The notes under the pieces were generated by a model. That model had not been told where the DNA came from. It saw nothing but the letters and a program-made list of their open reading frames with translations, and searched no databases. From DAIDJM01 sp964250215 (GTDB lineage: Bacteria; Pseudomonadota; Alphaproteobacteria; Acetobacterales; Acetobacteraceae), in the NCBI GenBank assembly GCA_964250215.1, contig CAXUEX010000043.1, forward strand, positions 1 through 19,250: a stretch of 19,250 nt of DNA, written 5' to 3'. Below, piece by piece: positions 13,521 to 19,250 of this stretch. The stretch's first letter is position 1, and each line of letters opens with the position of its first letter. The position numbers were made by a program, and so were the translations under genes.

Positions 13521-15126
13521 TTTCGATTTCGTCGTGGTCGGCGGCGGCCCCGGCGGCTGCGCGGTCGCGGCGCGGCTGGCCGAAGCCCGGCCGGATTGGC
13601 GCATCGCCCTCGTGGAAGCCGGGCCGGCAAAGGCCGGGCTCGTCTCCGACGTGCCGCTCGGCATCGCGGTCACGGTCGGCCGGCCATCGGCATTGAATTA
13701 CGCCTACGAAACCGTGCCGCAACCCGCACTGAACGGCCGCCGCGGTTTCCAGCCGCGCGGCCGAGGCCTCGGCGGCAGCTCGCTGATCAACGCCATGATC
13801 TATATCCGCGGCCAGCATCAGGATTACGAAACCTGGGAACGCGAGCACGGCTGCCACGGCTGGGGCTGGCAGGACGTGCTGCGCTGCTTCCGCCGCGCCG
13901 AAAACAACGAACGCGGCGAGGATGAATTCCACGCCACCGGCGGCCCGCTGAACGTCGCCGATCTGCGCACGCCCAATTCCGCCGCCGCCGCCTTCATCGA
14001 AGCCGCGCGCGAATGCGGCTTTCCCATGAACCCGGATTTCAACGGCGCCGCGCAGGAAGGCATCGGCTGGTACCAGGTCACGCAGCGCACCGGATCGCGC
14101 TTCAGCGCGGCGCGCGCCTATCTGGCCAACACGCGCGATAATCTCACGATCATCGCCGATGCCCAGGCGCAGCGCATCGTGTTCGATGGCAAGCGCGCCA
14201 CCGGCGTTGCGATATTGCGCAACGGCGCGCCGCAAACCCTGCACGCGCGCGCCGAAGTGATTGTCTCGGGCGGCGCCTTCGGCTCACCGCAACTGCTGAT
14301 GTGCTCCGGCGTGGGCCCGGCCGCGCATCTGCGGCAGCACGGCATCGATGTGGTGCACGACAGTCCGGAAGTGGGCGGCAATCTGCAGGACCATGTGGAT
14401 TACACGATCAACCGGCGCTGCGCCGACGCGGCATTCTTCGGCGCCGATCCGCGCATGATCGGCAAATATTGGCGCGGCTGGCGCCAATACCGGCGGCAGG
14501 GCGAAGGCCTGTTCACCTCCAACGTCGCGGAATCCGGCGGCTTTCTGCGCACCACCCCGGAAGCGGCGCGGCCCGATGTGCAAATCCATTTCGTGCACGG
14601 CATTGTGGACGACCACGGCCGCAAGCAGCATTTCTTCCGCGGCTTTTCGGTGCACACCTGCGTGCTGCGCCCGAAAAGCCGCGGCACCGTGCGCCTCGCC
14701 AGCGCCGACATGCGCGAAAAACCCCTGATCGACCCGCAATTCCTCGCCGATCCGCAGGATATGGAAACGCTGGTGCGCGGCATCGGCCTGGTGCAGCAGA
14801 TCCTGCACGCCCCCGCCATGCGGCGTTACAAGGTCAGGCCCGTGGACGGCTCGGGCGAGGCGGAGGGCGATGCGCTGGTAGCACAGATCCGCGCCCGCGC
14901 CGATACGATCTATCATCCGGTAGGCACCTGCCGCATGGGCAGCGATGCAGGCGCAGTTCTGGATGCGCAACTGCGCGTCCGCGGCGTGGAGCAGCTCCGC
15001 GTCGTCGATGCCTCCATCATGCCCAGCCTGATCAGCGGCAACACCCAGGCGCCTTCCAGCATGATCGGCGAACGCGCCGCCGAACTGATCCTGGGCAGCA
15101 ACGCCGTGGCCGCCCGCGCCGCCTAG
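13510..15126 (+). CDS. GMC-family oxidoreductase (choline/alcohol dehydrogenase-like flavoprotein)
   Basis: A 538-residue FAD enzyme of the glucose-methanol-choline family. It shows the N-terminal dinucleotide fold GGGPGG at 11-16 with Glu36 for the ribose, and the signature GRGLGGSSLINAMIYIRG near 85-105. The second signature FGSPQLLMCSGVGP is near residues 257-270. The C-terminal catalytic pair is His469 in HPVGTCRMG and Asn511 in SGNTQAPSSMIGERAAE. Such enzymes oxidise primary alcohols to aldehydes, often passing electrons to the respiratory chain. No signal peptide is visible. As the last gene of the thiolase-SDR-GMC operon, it could oxidise an alcohol precursor before acid activation. 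Its TAG lies in a CTAG that also ends the opposite-strand channel gene, so no room for a separate terminator exists. Confidence 0.95.
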   Translation: MSDSFDFVVVGGGPGGCAVAARLAEARPDWRIALVEAGPAKAGLVSDVPLGIAVTVGRPSALNYAYETVPQPALNGRRGFQPRGRGLGGSSLINAMIYIRGQHQDYETWEREHGCHGWGWQDVLRCFRRAENNERGEDEFHATGGPLNVADLRTPNSAAAAFIEAARECGFPMNPDFNGAAQEGIGWYQVTQRTGSRFSAARAYLANTRDNLTIIADAQAQRIVFDGKRATGVAILRNGAPQTLHARAEVIVSGGAFGSPQLLMCSGVGPAAHLRQHGIDVVHDSPEVGGNLQDHVDYTINRRCADAAFFGADPRMIGKYWRGWRQYRRQGEGLFTSNVAESGGFLRTTPEAARPDVQIHFVHGIVDDHGRKQHFFRGFSVHTCVLRPKSRGTVRLASADMREKPLIDPQFLADPQDMETLVRGIGLVQQILHAPAMRRYKVRPVDGSGEAEGDALVAQIRARADTIYHPVGTCRMGSDAGAVLDAQLRVRGVEQLRVVDASIMPSLISGNTQAPSSMIGERAAELILGSNAVAARAA

Positions 15127-16070
15127 TTGCTCTGATCCACCTCCGTCTCCTGCTGCTCCGCGATCCACCCCGGCTCGGGCCGGTCCGCACCCGCATCCGG
15201 CTCCAGCGCGCTGATCCGCGTCAGATCGGCAACCGGGCTGCCCCGCGCGTCGTCCGAAACCGCGTCGGCGTAGCGCATCCCAAAACGCAGATCGGTCGGC
15301 TCGTAGTCACGCAACTGATGCACCACGCTGGAAAGCGTGGGGTCGTACGCCTCCAGCGTAACGAACAGCCGCGCTTCCGCCTGCTCCATCTGCGCCGCAT
15401 CGAAGCCGTGCAGCGGGCTCTTTTCGTCCATCGGATGCATCAGCGTCCATGTCAGCGGAAATATCGGGAGATGCGCGCGCAGCAACCGCAATTCCTGCGC
15501 GCTGCGAAACCTCGCCCCCTCGCGCGTCTTCCAGGAAAGCACCACGTTCAGCTTGGCATGGGCGTCCGATAGCAGCGAGGCACGCCCATTCGCCACGCGC
15601 AACATCAGCGTCGGGCAGCCATCGTGCACCGCCACCACCGGCTTGGCCGCGAAAATGAACTTCGCGCGCGGCCGCGAAAACCGCACGAACGTGAGCCCGG
15701 TCAGGATCGCGGTGAACGCCAGCCCGCAAACGATTTCCACGCAAGCGACAAGATGGCCATAGAGATTGCCGGGATACATCTCGCCGTAGCCCACGGTCGC
15801 CAGCGTTTCGAAACTGAAGAAGAACGCATCGGGAAAATTGTGCGGCTTGGCATTCGCAACCGATCCCGGCACCAGCGTGTACAGCGTCGCGAACACCAGA
15901 TTCGCGGCAAGATACAACGACAGCAGCGTCAGCAGGAACTGCGGCCAGCTCAGCGCGACGGCTAGGTGATACGGGTCGCGCAGGTCGAAGCGCCCCACGC
16001 CTTTCTTCGTGAAGGTGTAGTTGCCGAACGCGATCTGCGCGCTAGGCCCGCGCCGCTCCGGCCGGATCAC
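15123..16070 (-). CDS. KirBac-type inward-rectifier potassium channel
   Basis: A 315-residue prokaryotic Kir channel acting in the cytoplasmic membrane as a tetramer. Regions in order: an amphipathic slide helix (DLRDPYHLAVALSWPQF, 29-45), TM1 (about 46-67), the pore helix DAFFFSFETLA, and the selectivity filter T92-V-G-Y-G96. These are followed by TM2 (GHLVACVEIVCGLAFTAIL, about 104-122) and a cytoplasmic immunoglobulin-like beta domain starting RPRAKFIFAAKPVV. The beta domain includes LMLRVANGRASLL, typical of Kir C-domains. The length matches the family. The start is the GTG at 16070, which overlaps the acyl-CoA dehydrogenase stop as GTGA and has GGAGG about 6 nt upstream, so translation is coupled to the catabolic genes. 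The last about 30 residues are acidic and variable. The stop shares a CTAG with the converging GMC gene. Confidence 0.93.
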   Translation of the reverse strand: MIRPERRGPSAQIAFGNYTFTKKGVGRFDLRDPYHLAVALSWPQFLLTLLSLYLAANLVFATLYTLVPGSVANAKPHNFPDAFFFSFETLATVGYGEMYPGNLYGHLVACVEIVCGLAFTAILTGLTFVRFSRPRAKFIFAAKPVVAVHDGCPTLMLRVANGRASLLSDAHAKLNVVLSWKTREGARFRSAQELRLLRAHLPIFPLTWTLMHPMDEKSPLHGFDAAQMEQAEARLFVTLEAYDPTLSSVVHQLRDYEPTDLRFGMRYADAVSDDARGSPVADLTRISALEPDAGADRPEPGWIAEQQETEVDQSN

Positions 16071-17221
16071 GCGGCCTCCAGCAACCCGCCTGCTGCATCC
16101 ATGCGCCGCAGATGATGCGGCGTGTCGCCGAACAGGCTTTCGATCATCGTCATGCGCTTGAAATAATGCCCGGCGCGATACTCCATCGTCACGCCGATCC
16201 CGCCATGCAACTGCACCGCCTGCTGGCCGATGAAGCGCAGCGCCCGGTTGATCTGCACCTTGGCGCCGCTGATCGCCGCGCGACGGGCGCGCGCATCCTC
16301 CGCCAGCGCCATCATGGCCGCATAATATTCCATGCTGCGCGCCTGCTCCAGCGCCGTGAACATATCCACCGCGCGATGCTGCAGCACCTGAAAGCTGCCG
16401 ATCGGCACGCCGAACTGCTTGCGCGTTTTCAGATATTCCAGCGTCAGCGCATGCAGCGAAGCCGCCGCCCCCACCGCCTCGGCGCACACCGCCGCGATCG
16501 CAATATCCGTCACGCGCTCGATAAGTTCGCCGCCACGATCCACTTCGCCCAGCACCGCATCGCCCGGAACCTCCACCCGCCCCAATGAAACCGCGGCCCC
16601 GCGCAGCCCGTCCTGCGTCGCGAACCCGCGCCGCGAAACCCCCGCGCGGTCCGCCTCCACCAGAAACAGCGTGATCCCGTCGCGCTCCCGCCGTCCGCCG
16701 GCGGTGCGCGCGCTCACAATCAGCATGTCCGCGGAATCGCCATGCAGAACCACGCTCTTGTCGCCCTCCAGCACGAATGTGTCGCCATTGCGCTGGGCGA
16801 ACGTAGCCACGTCGAACAGATCGTAGCGCGCCTGCCGCTCCAGATGCGCAAACGCCAGCAGCAGCGAGCCATCGGCGATCTTCGGCACCAGCCGCTCCCG
16901 CTGCGCCGCGCCGCCGCCCAGCCGCAACAGATTGCCGCCCAGCACCACCGTGCTCAGATACGGCTCCAGCGCCAGGCCGCGCCCCACCGCCTCCATCACG
17001 ATCATGGTTTCCACCGGGCCGCCGCCGAACCCGCCCTCGTCCTCACCGAACGGCAGCGCGAGCAAGCCCAGCTCGGCATATTTTGCCCACAATTCGCGCG
17101 AAAAGCCCGGATCCGCCGCGCCGGTGCGGCGGCGCAGTGCCAAGTCGTCGTAAGCCGGCCCGATCAGCCGATCGACGCTATCGCGCAGCAAACGTTGTTC
17201 GTCGGAGAGTTCGAAATCCAT
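16067..17221 (-). CDS. Acyl-CoA dehydrogenase, PimD-type small subunit
   Basis: A 384-residue acyl-CoA dehydrogenase-fold protein. It starts MDFELSDEQRLLRDSVDRLI, has the middle beta domain up to about residue 230, and ends with the helical domain: EYLKTRKQFGVPIGSFQVLQ, then QLHGGIGVTMEYRAGHYFKR. It matches the small-subunit (PimD) type of pimeloyl-CoA dehydrogenase. The C-terminal site that carries the catalytic Glu in medium-chain dehydrogenases reads SLFGDTPHH and has no Glu, so the protein probably works only with its larger partner encoded upstream. The pair would introduce the 2,3 double bond into an acyl-CoA using FAD, with electrons passed to ETF. The ATG at 17221 has a weak GAAAG ribosome site; the gene follows the large subunit by 37 nt and overlaps the channel gene by GTGA. 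Confidence 0.92.
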   Translation of the reverse strand: MDFELSDEQRLLRDSVDRLIGPAYDDLALRRRTGAADPGFSRELWAKYAELGLLALPFGEDEGGFGGGPVETMIVMEAVGRGLALEPYLSTVVLGGNLLRLGGGAAQRERLVPKIADGSLLLAFAHLERQARYDLFDVATFAQRNGDTFVLEGDKSVVLHGDSADMLIVSARTAGGRRERDGITLFLVEADRAGVSRRGFATQDGLRGAAVSLGRVEVPGDAVLGEVDRGGELIERVTDIAIAAVCAEAVGAAASLHALTLEYLKTRKQFGVPIGSFQVLQHRAVDMFTALEQARSMEYYAAMMALAEDARARRAAISGAKVQINRALRFIGQQAVQLHGGIGVTMEYRAGHYFKRMTMIESLFGDTPHHLRRMDAAGGLLEAA

Positions 17222-17258
17222 TGTGCGCTTTCAAAAGAGACAGCAGAGGCGCCGAGAA

Positions 17259-18467
17259 TTACAGTCCCAGCACCAGCTTGGCGATGATGTTCCGCTGAAT
17301 TTCGTTGCTGCCGCCGTAGATCGTCGTTTTGCGATAGTTGAAATAGGTCGGCGCCGCCGTATCCGCCCAGCCAAAACCCTCCGGCAAGTCGTTGGCCCCC
17401 TCGGCCTGTTCCGCCTCCGCATCGTGATACGGCAGCGCGAACGGCCCGGCCACTTCCAGCGCCAGCTCGGTCGTCGCCTGCTGGATCTCCGAGCCCTTGA
17501 TTTTCAATATCGACGAAGCCGGGTTCGGCGCCCGGCTGCCCGCGCGCTCGCTGGCAATCACCCGCAACTGCGTCATCTCCAGCGCCTTCAGCTCGATCTC
17601 CACGCCGGCCACGCGATGCCGGAAATCCTCGTCGTCCCACAGCGATCCACCGCCCGCCGGCATCGCCTGCGCCAATTCGCGAATCCGCCGCAGCCGCGAT
17701 TTGGAAATGCCCACGCGCGCGATGTTGCTGCGTTCGTTCGAGAGCAGAAACTTCGCGCAATCCCAGCCGCGATGCTCGGTGCCCACCAGCGCATCGGCCG
17801 GCACCCGCACGTTGTCGAAAAACACCTCGTTCACCTCGTGCCCGCCATCCAGCAATTGGATCGGCCGCACCGTGATGCCCGGCGTTTTCATGTCCACCAG
17901 CAAAAACGAAATGCCCTCCTGCGGCTTGCGCGCCTCGGGGTTGGTGCGCGCCAGCACGAAAATCCAGTCGGCAAATTGCGCCAGCGTCGTCCAGGTCTTC
18001 TGCCCGTCGATCACCCACGCATCGCCATCGCGCACCGCCCGGGTTTTCAGATTGGCCAGATCCGATCCCGCGCCCGGCTCGGAAAACCCCTGGCACCACC
18101 AGATGTCCAAGCTCGCCGTGGGTGGCAGAAAGCGCTTTTTCTGCTCGTCGCTGCCGAACGCAATGATCACCGGCCCCACCATCGCGGTGTTGAACGCCAG
18201 CGGATCGGGCACGTTGTTCGTCTGCACCTCGTCGCTGAAAATATAGCGCTGCATCGGCGTCCAGTCCCGCCCGCCCCACTCCACCGGCCAGTTCGGCACC
18301 GCATAGCCATGCGCGTTCAGCGTGCGCTGCGTGGTTATGTAATCCTCGCGCCCGATATGCCGCCCTTCCCGCGTGCGGTCGCGAATGGATTGCGGTATGT
18401 TCTCGATCAGGAACGTACGGATTTCGTCGCGGAACGCGATCTCCTCCGGCGTGAAACGCAAATCCAT
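17259..18467 (-). CDS. Acyl-CoA dehydrogenase, PimC-type large subunit
   Basis: A 402-residue acyl-CoA dehydrogenase matching the large subunit (PimC-like, also FadE26-like) of two-subunit enzymes. Segments include MDLRFTPEEIAFRDEIRTFL, NWPVEWGGRDWTPMQ, and the flavin-binding QGFSEPGAGSDLANLKTRAV (126-145). GQKTWTTLAQFADWIF (155-170), GGHEVNEVFFDNVRVP, and the C-terminal TTIYGGSNEIQRNIIAKL follow. At the position of the medium-chain catalytic Glu it has Gly (YGGS), as usual in this branch; Glu245 in LLSNERSNIARV is a candidate base, by analogy with heterotetrameric steroid side-chain dehydrogenases. The start is firm: AGGAG lies 6 nt before the ATG and overlaps the ligase stop codon. It is the middle gene of the ligase, PimC, PimD, channel operon. 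Confidence 0.94.
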   Translation of the reverse strand: MDLRFTPEEIAFRDEIRTFLIENIPQSIRDRTREGRHIGREDYITTQRTLNAHGYAVPNWPVEWGGRDWTPMQRYIFSDEVQTNNVPDPLAFNTAMVGPVIIAFGSDEQKKRFLPPTASLDIWWCQGFSEPGAGSDLANLKTRAVRDGDAWVIDGQKTWTTLAQFADWIFVLARTNPEARKPQEGISFLLVDMKTPGITVRPIQLLDGGHEVNEVFFDNVRVPADALVGTEHRGWDCAKFLLSNERSNIARVGISKSRLRRIRELAQAMPAGGGSLWDDEDFRHRVAGVEIELKALEMTQLRVIASERAGSRAPNPASSILKIKGSEIQQATTELALEVAGPFALPYHDAEAEQAEGANDLPEGFGWADTAAPTYFNYRKTTIYGGSNEIQRNIIAKLVLGL

Positions 18468-18476
18468 GGCGAACTC

Positions 18477-19250
18477 CTAAATGGCCCCCCGCCGGGCCTT
18501 TTCTTCCTCGATAAGCGCGGTGGCCAGCGGCTTGCCCACCGCGCTTTTGGGCAGGCTTGCCCGAATTTCCAGATGCGCCGGCATTTCGTGCTTGCCCACC
18601 CGATCGGCCAGAAACTCGCGCAACCCTTGCAGCGTCAACGGCGGCGCCGCCTCGCGCAGCACCACGAACGCCTTTGCCGCCTCGCCGCGATAATCGTCCG
18701 GCACGCCGATCACGATCGCCTCGGCCACATGCGGATGCTCGTGGATCGCGCCCTCGATCATCGCCGGATACACATTGAACCCGCCCGAAATGATCATCCG
18801 CTTCTTGCGGTCGCGGATGAAGAACAGCCCATCCTCGTCCATCAGCCCGATGTCGCCGGTGAGAAAAAAGCCGTCCACGAAACATTCCGCCTGCGCCTCC
18901 GGCCGGTTCCAGTAGCCGGCGAACACGTTCGGCCCGCGCACCGCAATCTCGCCCACCTCGCCCGGCGGCAACGCGCGGCGCGGATCGTCCAGCGCCACGA
19001 TGCGCAACTCGATGCCCGGCAGCGGCACGCCGATCAGCCCCGGCCGGTGCGCAACCGCCACCGGCACGCGCGTGCCCGCCGCCGCCGTCTCGGTCATGCC
19101 CCAGCCGGTGCGTAAGCGCGATCCCACCAGCCGCTCCACCCGCGCACCCACCTCCTGCGGCTGCGGCGCGCCGCCCGATCCCACCACCTTGTGCGACGAG
19201 AAATCGCATTCCGCGGGGCCCTTCTCCGCCAGCAGCGCCAGCAGCATGGT
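18477..19250 (-). CDS. Acyl-CoA ligase (AMP-forming), C-terminal part, cut by window edge
   Basis: The frame is open through the right window edge, so only about 257 C-terminal residues are visible. They belong to the ANL adenylate-forming superfamily: GWGMTET (A5 motif), LPPGEVGEIAVRGPNVFAGY, and FLTGDIGLMDEDGLFFIRDR (A7). KKRMIISGGFNVYP (A8 hinge) and LPKSAVGKPL with the A10 catalytic Lys are also present. The enzyme would activate a carboxylic acid to its CoA thioester through an acyl-adenylate, supplying substrate to the two dehydrogenases that follow. The chain-length or dicarboxylate preference cannot be judged from this part. The stop (TAG 18479-18477) lies 9 nt before the dehydrogenase start and overlaps its ribosome-binding site, showing cotranscription and probable coupling. 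Confidence 0.93.
   Translation of the reverse strand, partial: TMLLALLAEKGPAECDFSSHKVVGSGGAPQPQEVGARVERLVGSRLRTGWGMTETAAAGTRVPVAVAHRPGLIGVPLPGIELRIVALDDPRRALPPGEVGEIAVRGPNVFAGYWNRPEAQAECFVDGFFLTGDIGLMDEDGLFFIRDRKKRMIISGGFNVYPAMIEGAIHEHPHVAEAIVIGVPDDYRGEAAKAFVVLREAAPPLTLQGLREFLADRVGKHEMPAHLEIRASLPKSAVGKPLATALIEEEKARRGAI

Noticed and set aside
17223..19115. A 630-codon plus-strand open frame rich in Arg, His and Gln
   Set aside because: Its composition is typical of the antisense of GC-rich coding DNA, and no domain is recognisable.
17164..19209. A 681-codon minus-strand open frame rich in Gly, Ala and Arg
   Set aside because: It is a shadow of the ligase and dehydrogenase genes, which occupy another frame of the same strand and match known families throughout.

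Overview
The window is GC-rich, densely packed bacterial DNA with 16 recognisable genes or gene parts plus several gene remnants. A fused CysN/CysC, PimC/PimD-type acyl-CoA dehydrogenases, a KirBac-type potassium channel and the type of beta-propeller and HTH proteins at the left end suggest an alphaproteobacterium, possibly Acetobacteraceae/Rhodospirillales. That assignment comes from remembered family distributions, not from a search. No rRNA, tRNA, CRISPR array, insertion sequence or phage gene was seen.

Region 1 (1-4003) looks eroded. It holds the 3' part of an HTH protein with an apparent one-base frameshift near 77, a five-bladed beta-propeller protein, the C-terminal part of an ECF sigma factor that has lost its sigma-2 half, an apparently intact isochorismatase-family hydrolase, short pieces of a SnoaL-like protein and of a dienelactone-hydrolase-like protein joined out of frame, and an intact SDR oxidoreductase.

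Region 2 (4038-9644) is the sulfate-activation operon cysD-cysNC-cysQ followed by a flavin monooxygenase. CysD and CysNC make PAPS, and CysQ removes the 3'-phosphate of PAP/PAPS. The cysD frame extends upstream without a stop into a 66-residue YdaS/Cro-like HTH domain, so the first protein may be an HTH-CysD fusion. Two nearly identical 17-bp palindromic elements lie just upstream, in the divergent gap shared with a small hypothetical gene. This possible DNA-binding ATP sulfurylase subunit with its own operators is the most novel-looking feature of the window.

Region 3 (9733-19250) looks like a carboxylic or dicarboxylic acid beta-oxidation locus of the pimeloyl-CoA (pim) type split over two convergent operons. 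A TetR regulator and an APH-like phosphotransferase read leftward. Divergently, thiolase, SDR and GMC oxidoreductase read rightward. From the right edge, an acyl-CoA ligase (cut by the window), a PimC-type and a PimD-type acyl-CoA dehydrogenase and a KirBac-type channel read leftward and meet the GMC gene at a shared CTAG stop. The ligase would activate an acid, the dehydrogenase pair would desaturate it, and the thiolase would cleave the 3-ketoacyl-CoA. No enoyl-CoA hydratase is present in the window, and the actual substrate cannot be read from the sequence.
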